Source: an uncultured Chitinophaga sp. (GTDB lineage Bacteria > Bacteroidota > Bacteroidia > Chitinophagales > Chitinophagaceae). Taken from it: a stretch of 64,000 nucleotides of DNA. The stretch is taken from the NCBI RefSeq assembly GCF_946479755.1, contig NZ_CAMLHC010000029.1, positions 35,900 to 99,899 on the forward strand, read 5' to 3'. This document shows, in pieces, positions 51,377 through 61,137 of the stretch. Within the stretch, counting starts at the first letter, position 1. Each line of letters begins with the position of its first letter. Made by a program: the position numbers and the translations under genes. The notes beneath the pieces were generated by a model. That model did no database searches, had not been told where the DNA came from, and saw only the letters and a list, made by a program, of their open reading frames with translations.

Positions 51377-51679
51377 GCTGTGGGGACTTTTTTGCTTGTT
51401 CACAAATGTAGAAAAATCTAATCCAAATTGATTGTGCGTGTTTTAGTCGCTTTTCACATTAAATAAACGCATTTTCCTGTAATTTGCCTTTTTTTGATGC
51501 AATTTTTTCCTACTTTCATGCATAAAAACGCAAAGTAATGCAAGATTCCCGTGTACCTGAGTGAAAAACTGCGTTCTGCCTGTAACAGTAACCGATCAAC
51601 ATACAAAGTTTAATTATCTGAATTCTAGCACGTTATAACTAAAAACTTTTAAAACAGCCAACATCTAAATCTAAAAAAC
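51377..51679. other. Divergent regulatory region between DeoR and the second SusC gene
   Basis: 303 bases without a gene. The words ACGCA and ATGCA flanked by A/T runs recur (AAACGCATTTT at 51465, GATGCAATTTT at 51496, CATGCATAAAAACGCAAAG at 51518, AATGCAAGA near 51537, and an inverted copy near 51434). Such clustered half-sites fit a DeoR-type operator region, but the binding protein is inferred. Confidence 0.45.
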
Positions 51680-54600
51680 ATGAAGAAAAGGCTACTTTTC
51701 ACTTTCATTTTTTTGCTGGTTTATGCGAGTTCATGGGCCCAAAATATCATCACGGGCACCGTACTGGACAAGAACAATCAGCAACCCATTATCGGCGCCA
51801 CAGTGGTAGCCGGTAAAAAAGGCACCGTAACAGACCCCAACGGCAAATTCTCCCTGGATGCGCCCGCAGGCACGCTGGTGCTGCATATCACCTTTATCGG
51901 GTATCAGCCGCAGGATGTTCCGGTAGGTAAAGGAAACCTGCAGATACTATTATCACCCGACGAACGCTCACTAGAACAGGTGGTGGTAGTAGGTTATGGT
52001 ACGCAGAAGAAAGCCAATCTTACCGGTGCGGTAAACACGGTGGATATCAGCAAAACCATGCAGAGCCGTCCACTCACCGATCCGTCCAAAGCATTGCAGG
52101 GCATCTCTCCCGGCCTGAACATCCAGTTCTCCAACGGCGGCCTTGCCTCCGGCAGCCCCTCCATCAACATCCGCGGCATCGGCTCCCTGAATGGTACCAG
52201 CCGTCCGCTGATCCTGGTAGACAACGTGGAAACACCGGACCTCACCCTGATCAACATGGACGACATCGAAAGCGTATCTGTACTGAAAGATGCGGCTTCT
52301 ACGTCTATCTACGGCGCCCGGGCAGCTTTCGGGGTAATGCTCATCAAAACCAAGTCGGGCACCCGCAACTCGCCTACCCGCATCACTTACTCCAATAACT
52401 TTGCGTGGAACTCGCCCCTCAACCAGCCGGACTTCGCCGATCCTGAGAAAGAGCTGCCCGGCCTGATCAACTCCGCCGCCCGTGCCGGCCTGGCTCCGGA
52501 AGCCTTCGGTATGTCTTACGCCAAAACGCTGGCCGGTATCAAAAACTGGAAAGCGAAATATGCTAACAACCGCACCAGCAATGAAATGATACCGGGAGAG
52601 GACTTCGACCTTCCCACCGCCAACGACCCCGCGCTGTTTTACCGCGTATGGGACGTAAAAGACATCATGTTCAAAAAATGGACCCCGCAACAGATACATA
52701 ACCTCAGCGTACAGGGAGGCAGCGAAAGAGTGTCTTACTACCTGTCCGCCGGTTATAACCAAAACAGCGGGGTAATGAAACCCAACCCGGACAACCTGAA
52801 GAAATACAATATCACTGCCGCTGTCAGCGCGCAGGCCACCAAATGGCTGGATGTGGACATGAAAATCATGTACCGCAACTACGAATATGATTTCCCGTTT
52901 GAATACTGGCCTTACTTCCAGTACATGTGGCGTTGGGGCGCCTATTTCCCTTACGGTACCTACAAAGGCGTTGGTTTCCGTACACCTGCCGGCCTGATGG
53001 GAGGCGCTCCCACCAACAGCGTGGTGGACAACTACACCCGCGTGAACCTGGGCGCTACCCTGAAGCTGACCAAAGACCTGAACATCCGCGCAGACTATAC
53101 GATTGGCCGCGACAATATCGTAAGACATGAAACCGCCAATAAAATCAACCTGTGGAACTACTGGTCAGCCACCATGCCACTGGAAAACGTAGCCACCACC
53201 AGCCAGGACTTCGCCAACTACGGAGGCCGCCGGTACAAGGCGAACACCTTCAATATCTACGCTACCTACGATAAGAAACTGGGCAAAGACCATCAGCTGA
53301 AATTAATGGCCGGTATGAACGCGGAAGATACCGACACCCTCGGCTTTGGCGCTACCAAGCGTAATATCCTCGACCCTTCCATGCCCGAGCTGACGCTGGC
53401 CATCGGTGACCAGTCAGTGAGCGGCTACCACTTTATCAACGCATACGCCGGCTTCTTCGGCAGGGTGAACTACGCTTATAAAGACAAATGGTTGCTCGAA
53501 CTGAACGGCAGATACGACGGTGCTTCCGCCTATCCTGTCAACAACCGCTGGGCTTTCTTCCCCTCTGCGTCTGCCGGCTACCGTATCACGGAAGAAAACT
53601 TCATGCAGCCCTACAGAAAAGTACTGTCTGACATGAAACTCCGTGCTTCCTATGGTACGCTGGGCAACCTGGACGTAGGCGGTAAATACTATATCCCCTC
53701 CATGGAAACCGGCAACGTGACCGGCTGGATGAACGGCAATATCCTGGCACTGGGCGTAGACGCCCCTGCTATCGTCAGCGACGCACTCAGCTGGGAAAAA
53801 GTAAATACACTGGACTTCGGTACAGACATCAGCCTGTTCAACAACAACATCAACGTTACTTTCGACTGGTATCAACGTAACACCAACGGTATGATCACCA
53901 GCCGTACCGTACCCGCTTTCCTGGGCGCCAGCGCTCCCAAAGTAAATGACGGTTCCTTACGGACCACCGGTTATGAAATCTCCATCGGCGGTAACTACCA
54001 GCTCCAAAAAGACTGGACCGTTTCAGCTACTGTCGCCTTCTGGGACAACAAAACCGTGATCACCGAATGGAACAACCCTTCCATGCTGATCAATCAAAAC
54101 TATAAAGGCAAAGTGGTAGGTGAAATCTGGGGCTTTGAAACAGACCGCTATTTCACTTCCGCAGATGACGTCAACAGCTCTCCCGACCAGTCCAAACTGA
54201 CCAGCGGCAACTTTAAATTCGGTCCTGGTGATATTAAATACAAGGACCTGAACGACGATAAATTCATCAACGGCGGTAAAGGTACCCTCAACGATCACGG
54301 CGACCTGAAAAGAATCGGTAACTCCCGTCCCCGCTACCAGTACAGCCTGAGACTGGGCAGCAACTTCAAACAATTCGATATCGACGTGCTGTTACAGGGC
54401 GTAGGCCAACAGGACTTCTGGGGCCTCGGCGACATCGCCATTCCGCTGTACCGCGGCAATGACATCATGTACGATCACCAGCTGGATTTCTGGACACCGG
54501 ACAACCCGAACGCGAAATACCCCAATCCTTTCCCGGGCAATAACGGCGGTAACGTGACCGGCCTGGCCAAACTGGATGGCAGCAACAACTTCTATCCGCA

Positions 54601-54853
54601 GTCCAAATACCTGCTCAACCTCTCTTACCTGCGCCTGAAAAACATCACCCTGGGTTATACCCTCCCCGATGAACTGGCCAAACGTATCCACTTACAACGG
54701 TTACGCGTATACGGCTCCGCCCAGAACATCGCCACCTTCTCCAACGTAGGCGTGCCCATCGATCCGGAAATCACTACCGGCGAAGGCTCTATCTACGGCA
54801 GAACCTGGCCTTTCCAGAAAACATGGTCCTTTGGTTTACAGGTGAACTTCTAA
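51680..54853 (+). CDS. SusC/RagA-family TonB-linked outer-membrane receptor (second locus)
   Basis: 1057 residues: signal peptide MKKRLLFTFIFLLVYASSWAQ, carboxypeptidase-regulatory-like domain (VLDKNNQQPIIGATVVAGKKG), SusC signature EQVVVVGYGTQKKANLTGAV, plug with INIRGIGSLNGTSRPLILVDN and STSIYGARAAFGVMLIKTKSG, barrel ending with the aromatic residue of SFGLQVNF. It works with the SusD protein encoded 11 bases downstream. No glycosidase is next to it, so the substrate may be a peptide, a small glycan or another polymer; the nearest enzyme is the S9 peptidase at 56695. Divergent from a DeoR repressor. Confidence 0.96.
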   Translation: MKKRLLFTFIFLLVYASSWAQNIITGTVLDKNNQQPIIGATVVAGKKGTVTDPNGKFSLDAPAGTLVLHITFIGYQPQDVPVGKGNLQILLSPDERSLEQVVVVGYGTQKKANLTGAVNTVDISKTMQSRPLTDPSKALQGISPGLNIQFSNGGLASGSPSINIRGIGSLNGTSRPLILVDNVETPDLTLINMDDIESVSVLKDAASTSIYGARAAFGVMLIKTKSGTRNSPTRITYSNNFAWNSPLNQPDFADPEKELPGLINSAARAGLAPEAFGMSYAKTLAGIKNWKAKYANNRTSNEMIPGEDFDLPTANDPALFYRVWDVKDIMFKKWTPQQIHNLSVQGGSERVSYYLSAGYNQNSGVMKPNPDNLKKYNITAAVSAQATKWLDVDMKIMYRNYEYDFPFEYWPYFQYMWRWGAYFPYGTYKGVGFRTPAGLMGGAPTNSVVDNYTRVNLGATLKLTKDLNIRADYTIGRDNIVRHETANKINLWNYWSATMPLENVATTSQDFANYGGRRYKANTFNIYATYDKKLGKDHQLKLMAGMNAEDTDTLGFGATKRNILDPSMPELTLAIGDQSVSGYHFINAYAGFFGRVNYAYKDKWLLELNGRYDGASAYPVNNRWAFFPSASAGYRITEENFMQPYRKVLSDMKLRASYGTLGNLDVGGKYYIPSMETGNVTGWMNGNILALGVDAPAIVSDALSWEKVNTLDFGTDISLFNNNINVTFDWYQRNTNGMITSRTVPAFLGASAPKVNDGSLRTTGYEISIGGNYQLQKDWTVSATVAFWDNKTVITEWNNPSMLINQNYKGKVVGEIWGFETDRYFTSADDVNSSPDQSKLTSGNFKFGPGDIKYKDLNDDKFINGGKGTLNDHGDLKRIGNSRPRYQYSLRLGSNFKQFDIDVLLQGVGQQDFWGLGDIAIPLYRGNDIMYDHQLDFWTPDNPNAKYPNPFPGNNGGNVTGLAKLDGSNNFYPQSKYLLNLSYLRLKNITLGYTLPDELAKRIHLQRLRVYGSAQNIATFSNVGVPIDPEITTGEGSIYGRTWPFQKTWSFGLQVNF

Positions 54854-54864
54854 AAAAAACAGAC

Positions 54865-56532
54865 ATGAAAAAACGTATATATCTACCCGTTATACTTGCT
54901 GCTGCCCTGCTTACCGGCACCGGATGTAAAAAATATGTAGACAAAGGTCAGATTGATAAATTTGACGACAACAACTTCTGGAAATCGGAAGACAACGTCC
55001 GCATCTATTCCTGGAACTTTTACAGTGTATTCTCAGGCTACGGCAACAACGCCACCTTCGGCGATTTTTACTTCACCTCGCTGAGTGACGACCAGGTAGG
55101 CGCCAGCTTAAAAAACTTTACGCTGACCGTTCCTTCCGATATCGGCGGCACCAAATGGAACTTTGAAATGGTCCGCAGGGCTAACCTCCTGCTGGAGCGC
55201 ATCGACAGGGTACCTACCTCCGATGAAACCAAAAACCACTGGAAAGGCTTCGCCCGTTTCTTCCGCGCCTATTGCTACTATATCCTGGTAAGGGAATATG
55301 GCGATGTGCCCTGGATGGACAAAGTGCCGGATGTTACAGACGAAAACTACCTGTACAAGGGAAGAGATTCCCGTACCGTGGTGATGGACAATGTACTGGC
55401 CGACCTGGATTTTGCCATTGCCAACCTGCGTACCAAAGACCAGGAGAATACCGTCAACAAATATGTGGCACTGGCCCTGAAATCCCGTATAGGCCTGTTT
55501 GAAGGGACCTGGCGCAAGTATCACAATATACAGGGCGGCGCGAAGTTCCTGCTCGCTGCCAAAGATGCCGGCGACCAGCTGATGAAAGGACCGTTCACCC
55601 TCAACCCGCAGTATAAGACCATCTACAATTCCATGGACCTGGCGGGTAACAAGGAAGCCATCCTCTACAAAAAATATGTGGTAGGCTACCTCGGTCACAG
55701 CCTGATCAACTACCTGAGCACCAGTACCCAAATGGATGGCATCTCCAAAGATGCCGTGGAATCATTTGTTTGCACAGACGGTTTGCCCATTGCGCAGTCA
55801 CCCAAATATGCCGGTGACGAAGACCTGAAACATACCCTCACCGACCGCGACGGCCGTTTGATCCAGTCTGTGGACACCGTGCTGGCATATAAAGGAAGAG
55901 CCAATAAAGGGCTTACCACTTCTACCGGCTATCGTCCGGCCAAATTCCTGAATCCGCAGGTAGCCAGCACCGATGGCAGCAAAGGCGATACCGACGCGCC
56001 GCTGTTCTGGCTGGCGGAAGTGCTGCTCAACTACGCAGAAGCCGCAGCAGAACTGAATGACCTGGGCCAGTATGCCTTTTCCCAGGGCGACCTGGATAAA
56101 ACGGTGAACCTGCTCCGCGCCCGCGCAGGCGTTGCCAAGCTGGAATACCTCGGTGGCAAGAGCGCCGGCGTAAGCGGTAAAGAAATCATCGACGCCAAAA
56201 ACAAAGCCGGTGTAAGCTCCCTGATCTGGGAAATCAGGCGCGAAAGAAGATCAGAGCTGATGCTCGACGGCTTCCGCAAATATGACCTGTTCCGCTGGAA
56301 ACTTGGCGCGGCCATGAATACCGCCACCAACCCTGACATTATCAGAGGCGCCAAAATTCCGGAATTCCCCGCTGGCACCACGGAAAAAGCAGAAAGGGAC
56401 GCCAATGGTTATATCATCGTTAAACCGGTGATTGAACGGGAGTTCAAAGACAAAAACTACCTCGAACCTATTCCGAGCGGCCAGATCGCCCTTTATCCGG
56501 ACGGCAGGCTGACACAGAACCCGGGCTGGTAA
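54865..56532 (+). CDS. SusD/RagB-family outer-membrane lipoprotein (second locus)
   Basis: 555 residues from ATG 54865 (MKKRIYLPVILAAALLTGTGC, lipid anchor Cys 21). Longer frames reach back into the SusC 3' end and lack a signal. SusD features: MVRRANLLLERIDRVPT, GFARFFRAYCYYILVREYGDVPWMDKV, and C-terminal FWLAEVLLNYAEAAAELNDLGQ plus LIWEIRRERRSELMLDGFRKYDLFRWK. It caps the SusC channel and binds its substrate at the cell surface. A strong terminator follows at 56581. Confidence 0.95.
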   Translation: MKKRIYLPVILAAALLTGTGCKKYVDKGQIDKFDDNNFWKSEDNVRIYSWNFYSVFSGYGNNATFGDFYFTSLSDDQVGASLKNFTLTVPSDIGGTKWNFEMVRRANLLLERIDRVPTSDETKNHWKGFARFFRAYCYYILVREYGDVPWMDKVPDVTDENYLYKGRDSRTVVMDNVLADLDFAIANLRTKDQENTVNKYVALALKSRIGLFEGTWRKYHNIQGGAKFLLAAKDAGDQLMKGPFTLNPQYKTIYNSMDLAGNKEAILYKKYVVGYLGHSLINYLSTSTQMDGISKDAVESFVCTDGLPIAQSPKYAGDEDLKHTLTDRDGRLIQSVDTVLAYKGRANKGLTTSTGYRPAKFLNPQVASTDGSKGDTDAPLFWLAEVLLNYAEAAAELNDLGQYAFSQGDLDKTVNLLRARAGVAKLEYLGGKSAGVSGKEIIDAKNKAGVSSLIWEIRRERRSELMLDGFRKYDLFRWKLGAAMNTATNPDIIRGAKIPEFPAGTTEKAERDANGYIIVKPVIEREFKDKNYLEPIPSGQIALYPDGRLTQNPGW

Positions 56533-56580
56533 TTTTCCCCATCGTGTGATCTGCATATGAGATAAATCGAAACAACAAAA

Positions 56581-56624
56581 AGCGGAAGCCCCCTGATCCA
56601 CCATTGGTCAGGGGGCTTTCCGCT
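56581..56624 (+). terminator. Strong hairpin terminator after the second SusC/SusD pair
   Basis: AGCGGAAGCCCCCTGA (56581-56596) pairs with TCAGGGGGCTTTCCGCT (56608-56624) with a single bulge, in a 16-pair stem. A short T run interrupts its distal side. Confidence 0.8.
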
Positions 56625-56694
56625 TTCCATACCCGCTCCCCGCCGCTGGTAAAAGTCTTTACACTTTTGCCCGAAAAATGTATACTTTGCGCGC

Positions 56695-59538
56695 ATGAGA
56701 AATATGTTACTGGCCCTCTCCCTGCTGGGGGCCTCTTTTGCTTATGCACAACAACCTGCCAAAAAACCGCTGGACCATACCGTGTACGACAGCTGGCAGA
56801 GTATCGGCACTAAACTCATCAGCAACGATGGACAATGGGTAGTATACACCGTCACACCACAGGAAGGTGATGCCTCCCTGGTCATCTATGACCGTAAAAC
56901 AGGCCAGTCCCGCACCATCGCCCGCGGCGCCAGCCCGGTGATCACCAACGATTCCCGGTACGTGGTATTCAGCATTAAACCGCTGTATAAAGACACCCGC
57001 GACGCCCGCATCAAAAAGAAAAAGCCTGCCGACATGCCGAAGGATTCCATGGGCATCATGACCCTCGCCTCCGGCGACCTGCAGAAATTTCCCGGCATCA
57101 AATCCTTTAAAACACCCGCCAAAGGCAGCGGATGGCTCGCTTACCTGGCGGAGAAACCTGCCGACAGCGCCAAAACCAAAGCGAAAGCCCCTGCCAGGGC
57201 TGCCGACGACGACCGCGCTGACGACGACAAAAGCGGCAGCGATAAAACAGAAAACGGTACCCTCGTGATCCGCCAGCTGAAAGACGGCAGCCAGGATTCC
57301 GTTAAAAACGTGGCTGAATACGCGTTCAGCAAACCCGGTAACAACCTCCTCATAGAGATCACCTCCGATAAAAAAGACTCCCTGTCCCGCTCCGGCGTAT
57401 TGTTGTGGCACACCGCCGCCCGCAAGGCGGATACCCTGAGCCGCGGCTATGGCGACTATAAACAGTTCGCCTTCGACGAGAAAGGTGAACAGGCAGCTTA
57501 TTTCGGTACCCGCGACAGCGCCAAATCGCTGCAACAGTTCTACCAGCTGTTTTATTATAAACCCGGACAAGACAGCGCCATCACCGCGGCCGATAAAAAT
57601 AGCAGCGGTATCCCTTCCCGCTGGACTATCAGTCCCAACAGCCTGATCTGGTTCAGCAAAGACGGACAACGCCTGTTCTTCGGCACCGCTCCCATCCTGC
57701 CCGCAAAAGACACCACCATCGTGGACTTTGAAGTGGCCAAAGTGGACATCTGGAACTACAAAGACGATTACCTGCAGCCTATGCAGCTCAAAAACGCCGA
57801 CAAGGAACTGAAAAGGAGCTATGCCGCCGTCTATTATCCCGGCAGCAAACGTATCCTCCAGCTGGGCGACCAGGACCTGGAGAACGTGGTGATCCCGGCA
57901 GAAGGCAACGGCCGGTATGCCCTCGGATACACCGACAAAGGCCACAGAGTGCAGCTGCAGTGGGTAGGCCGTACACTCAAAACAGGTTACCTCGTTAACA
58001 TGGAAGATGGTACCCGCAAAAAAATCAAAGAAAAACTGGACGGCTTCTACTCCATCTCCCCTAACGGTCAGTATATCGTGTGGTATGACCTGGTGGACAA
58101 ACAATATTTCAGCTATCACAACGCCACCGGCGCCGTTGTGAACATCAGCAAAGACATTCCGGCCAAACTGTTTGATGAAGAAGACGATCATCCGGACGTG
58201 CCGGAACCATATGGTTTTGCAGGATGGCTGAACAATGACCGGTACATCTATATTTATGACCGCTATGATATCTGGCAGGTAGACCCTACCGGTAAAACAG
58301 CGCCTGCTATGATCACCTATGGCGTGGGCCGTCAGACCCAAACCCGCTTCCGCGCGCTGAAACTGGACGAAGAACAGAAATTCTATAACGCCGGCGATGT
58401 GATCATCATGAGCGCATTCCAGGACAGCACTAAGTACAACGGGTATTACAGCCTGCAGCTGCTGGCCAAAAATGATAAACAACGCAGGCCACAACAGCTG
58501 GTACTGGGGCCCAACAGCTACCTGGACCTGCTGAAGGCAAAAGACGCCAACGCCTATACGTACACCCGCGCCAACTACATCGAGTCGCCCAATGTGTATA
58601 CCGGCGAATTGAGCAAAGCGGTGAAAATCAGTAACACCAACCCGCAGCAGCAGGAATATAACTGGGGCACGGCTTCGCTGTATAAATGGAACACCTTTAC
58701 CGGTAAAGCGTCAGAAGGTATTCTCTACAAACCGGAAGATTTCGACCCGAATAAAAAATACCCGGTTATTTTCTACTTCTATGAAAAACTGACCGATGGA
58801 CTATATAACTATCAGGCGCCCGCCCCTACGCCTTCACGGCTGAACATCCCGTTCTTCGTGAGCCGCGGCTACCTGGTGTTTGCTCCGGATATTTCCTATG
58901 AGAACGGTTACCCGGGTAAGAGCGCGTACGACTACATCGCGAGCGCAGCGGAAAATCTCGCCAAACAACCGTGGGTAGACGGCAAGAACATGGGTATCCA
59001 GGGGCAGAGCTGGGGCGGCTACCAGGTGGCGTTCCTGATTACTCAGACCAATCTTTTCAAAGCTGCCTGGGCGGGAGCCCCTGTGGCCAATATGACCAGC
59101 GCCTATGGCGGTATCCGCTGGGAAAGCGGTATGAACCGGCAGTTCCAGTACGAGCACTCCCAGAGCCGCATCGGCGCCACCCTGTGGGATAAACCGGAGC
59201 TGTATATCCAGAACTCTCCGTTGTTCAACCTGCCGAAGGTGAACACGCCTGTTGCCATTATGGCCAATGATGCCGACGGCGCCGTTCCCTGGTACCAGGG
59301 CATTGAAATGTTCACCGGTTTACGCCGGCTGGGCAAGCCCGTATGGCTGCTGAACTATAACAACGAAGCCCATAACCTGGTGCAGCGCCAGAACCGTAAG
59401 GATATCCAGCGTCGGGAACAACAGTTCTTCGACCACTTCCTGAAAGGCGCTCCGGCGCCGCAGTGGCTGGAATCCGGTGTGCCTGCTACCGAAAAAGGCG
59501 TTAACTGGGGCTTTGAGCACGCAAAGGGTGATAAGTGA
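56695..59538 (+). CDS. Secreted S9-family serine peptidase (prolyl oligopeptidase/dipeptidyl peptidase type)
   Basis: 947 residues. Signal peptide MRNMLLALSLLGASFAYAQQ. A large beta-propeller-like N-terminal part (YTVTPQEGDASLVIYDRKTG, WTISPNSLIWFSKDGQRLFFG, ISPNGQYIVWYDL) precedes the C-terminal peptidase domain. Its catalytic Ser is in IQGQSWGGYQVAFL (about residue 772), Asp in MANDADGAVPWYQG and His in LLNYNNEAHNLVQRQNRKD. It cuts short peptides in the periplasm. The last codons (AKGDK and the stop) lie inside a long inverted repeat. A TATACTTTG promoter-like element ends only six bases before the ATG. Confidence 0.93.
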   Translation: MRNMLLALSLLGASFAYAQQPAKKPLDHTVYDSWQSIGTKLISNDGQWVVYTVTPQEGDASLVIYDRKTGQSRTIARGASPVITNDSRYVVFSIKPLYKDTRDARIKKKKPADMPKDSMGIMTLASGDLQKFPGIKSFKTPAKGSGWLAYLAEKPADSAKTKAKAPARAADDDRADDDKSGSDKTENGTLVIRQLKDGSQDSVKNVAEYAFSKPGNNLLIEITSDKKDSLSRSGVLLWHTAARKADTLSRGYGDYKQFAFDEKGEQAAYFGTRDSAKSLQQFYQLFYYKPGQDSAITAADKNSSGIPSRWTISPNSLIWFSKDGQRLFFGTAPILPAKDTTIVDFEVAKVDIWNYKDDYLQPMQLKNADKELKRSYAAVYYPGSKRILQLGDQDLENVVIPAEGNGRYALGYTDKGHRVQLQWVGRTLKTGYLVNMEDGTRKKIKEKLDGFYSISPNGQYIVWYDLVDKQYFSYHNATGAVVNISKDIPAKLFDEEDDHPDVPEPYGFAGWLNNDRYIYIYDRYDIWQVDPTGKTAPAMITYGVGRQTQTRFRALKLDEEQKFYNAGDVIIMSAFQDSTKYNGYYSLQLLAKNDKQRRPQQLVLGPNSYLDLLKAKDANAYTYTRANYIESPNVYTGELSKAVKISNTNPQQQEYNWGTASLYKWNTFTGKASEGILYKPEDFDPNKKYPVIFYFYEKLTDGLYNYQAPAPTPSRLNIPFFVSRGYLVFAPDISYENGYPGKSAYDYIASAAENLAKQPWVDGKNMGIQGQSWGGYQVAFLITQTNLFKAAWAGAPVANMTSAYGGIRWESGMNRQFQYEHSQSRIGATLWDKPELYIQNSPLFNLPKVNTPVAIMANDADGAVPWYQGIEMFTGLRRLGKPVWLLNYNNEAHNLVQRQNRKDIQRREQQFFDHFLKGAPAPQWLESGVPATEKGVNWGFEHAKGDK

Positions 59539-59670
59539 GCAAAGAGCGCAAAGAATTATAAGCGAGCTAAGAAAGCAAAGGGCGGAGATCAAATTTGATC
59601 TCCGCCCTTTGCTTTCTTATATAGCCTTAAAAAAATCTTTGCGCTCTTTGCTCACTTATCACCCTTTGCG
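59520..59670. repeat. 151-base double inverted repeat overlapping the S9 peptidase stop codon
   Basis: An outer 35-base arm at 59520-59554 is the perfect reverse complement of 59636-59670. Nested inside, 59569-59593 is the perfect reverse complement of 59594-59618, a 50-base palindrome with no loop. GCAAAG words recur throughout. The outer arm codes for the last five residues and the stop of the S9 peptidase. Confidence 0.95.
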
Positions 59671-59787
59671 AGAAAAAATTTAAAATATTTAACAAATATT
59701 ATATATTTACAATGAATAATCGCCACTTTAGCGTATGGTGTGACTTGCAGCGATAGCGATATCCACTAACACCACATTTTTGTACCT

Positions 59788-60606
59788 ATGAACTTCCATA
59801 TCTGTCATCCTGAGGATGCATTGCGTCCGTTCGTCAAGCAGTTTTATTACTGGGAAGATGATTCCCGCGGCCCGATTCAGTTACCGCAGCATTTATTTAC
59901 GCTGGGCGACCAGTACATGGTATTTATGCTGGAAGGGACGGCCGTGATAAAGCCGGCAGCACATGCTGCGTTTACGGTTCCCCGTCATGCTGTAACGGGG
60001 CATTTTACCTGTGCCTACCAGTTGCAGGTGACTGGTCCGGTAAGGATGGTGATCGTACAGTTGAACGCTTATGGGTGTTATCGTCTGCTGGGCATTGATG
60101 GTCAGTCTTTCACCAACTACTACCGTAACCTGGACCTGCAGGAGAATGCCATCTGGGCGCAACTGGGTAGCCAGCTGCAGCAGCTGCGTCATCCACAGGA
60201 CATCACGGCGTTGCTCAACGGCAGCCTGCAACAGGTATTACAAGCCGATGCACCGTGCCTGAAACAGGCCGACGAGATGGCGGACTACCTGCTGGCACGT
60301 CAGGGAAATGTGAGCGTGGAAGAACTCGCACAAGCCTTCCGGTTGTCCCGGCCAACGCTGGAGCGGTTGTTTAACCGCGTCATCGGTATGCCGCCGCAGT
60401 TGTTTGCCCGTATGGTGCGTTTCCGCAATGCCCTGCAACAAACGGACAGGGCACAGTGGCAGTTGCCTGCTACCGCCTATTACAACCTGGCGATGTTTAT
60501 CCAGGACCATCTGCAGTTCAATGGTGAAATGCCATCCTGGTACAATGCGCCTACTATTGCACATATGCCGGCACGGCCTCTGCAACAGGTAGCGGTGGCG
60601 AGTTAA
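59788..60606 (+). CDS. AraC-like transcriptional regulator with DUF6597-type N-terminal domain
   Basis: 272 residues. The N-terminal region CHPEDALRPFVKQFYYWED and LPQHLFTLGDQYMVFMLEG with GHFTCAYQLQVTGPVRMVIVQLNAYGCYRLLGI matches the DUF6597 sensing domain of many Bacteroidota AraC proteins. The HTH part is NVSVEELAQAFRLSRPTLERLFNRVIGMPPQLFARMVRFRNALQ. The second HTH is followed by a short tail (YYNLAMFIQDHLQFNGEMPSWYNAP). Its targets are unknown; the GNAT and cupin genes downstream on the same strand are candidates. Confidence 0.87.
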   Translation: MNFHICHPEDALRPFVKQFYYWEDDSRGPIQLPQHLFTLGDQYMVFMLEGTAVIKPAAHAAFTVPRHAVTGHFTCAYQLQVTGPVRMVIVQLNAYGCYRLLGIDGQSFTNYYRNLDLQENAIWAQLGSQLQQLRHPQDITALLNGSLQQVLQADAPCLKQADEMADYLLARQGNVSVEELAQAFRLSRPTLERLFNRVIGMPPQLFARMVRFRNALQQTDRAQWQLPATAYYNLAMFIQDHLQFNGEMPSWYNAPTIAHMPARPLQQVAVAS

Positions 60607-60622
60607 AAAAAATGTCTACATT

Positions 60623-60643
60623 TAGTAGCGTTCAACGTTACTA
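60623..60643 (+). promoter_or_regulatory. Short inverted repeat before the GNAT gene
   Basis: TAGTAGCGTT (60623-60632) and AACGTTACTA (60634-60643) are complementary at 9 of 10 positions around one base, ending three bases before the ATG at 60647. It would cover the ribosome-binding region, so it could be an operator or a translational hairpin. Confidence 0.4.
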
Positions 60644-60646
60644 ACT

Positions 60647-61099
60647 ATGACAACTGCAGTTTACCTTGTAAAAGACGGAGATTATACAGTTTCAACTGAT
60701 AAAAACAGGCTGGACATCAGCGTAATACACGATTTTCTGGCCCGGGAGTCCTACTGGGCACAAAATATTCCTGTCAGTGCGGTAGAAAAAGCACTGGCAG
60801 GATCTTTATGCTTCGGGCTGTACCACCGCGACAGGCAGATAGGTTTTGCGCGGCTGATCACCGACCAGGCTTCCTTCGCCTACCTGGCGGATGTTTTTGT
60901 GGTAAAAGAACACCGGGGCAAGGGGCTTTCCAAAATGCTGATGCACGCTATCCTGGAGCACCCGGAGCTGCAAACCCTGCGGAGATGGCTGCTGGTAACA
61001 CAGGATGCACACGAATTATACCGGCAGTTCGGCTTCACCGAAGTACCCAATCCGGAAAAATTTATGCAGCTTCATAACCCGAACATCTATACGAAGTAA
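60647..61099 (+). CDS. GNAT-family N-acetyltransferase
   Basis: 150 residues. The acetyl-CoA-binding core reads YLADVFVVKEHRGKGLSKMLMHAI (motif A with the R/Q-x-x-G-x-G/A-like HRGKGL) near residue 85, preceded by RQIGFARLITDQASFA and followed by WLLVTQDAHELYRQFGFTEVPNPEKFM. It acetylates an amine on an unknown small molecule or protein in the cytoplasm. The segment after DISVIHDFLARESYW is common to a subgroup of small bacterial GNATs. Confidence 0.92.
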   Translation: MTTAVYLVKDGDYTVSTDKNRLDISVIHDFLARESYWAQNIPVSAVEKALAGSLCFGLYHRDRQIGFARLITDQASFAYLADVFVVKEHRGKGLSKMLMHAILEHPELQTLRRWLLVTQDAHELYRQFGFTEVPNPEKFMQLHNPNIYTK

Positions 61100-61137
61100 C
61101 TATTCAATCATTCTATTACCCCATCAACTGGTGCTAT

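Noticed and set aside
51971..53128. Long minus-strand frame opposite the second SusC gene
   Set aside because: Antisense of a recognised TonB plug and barrel; no independent support.
56707..58494. Long minus-strand frame opposite the S9 peptidase
   Set aside because: Same reasoning: the plus-strand gene has signal peptide, propeller and catalytic triad, while this frame shows none.
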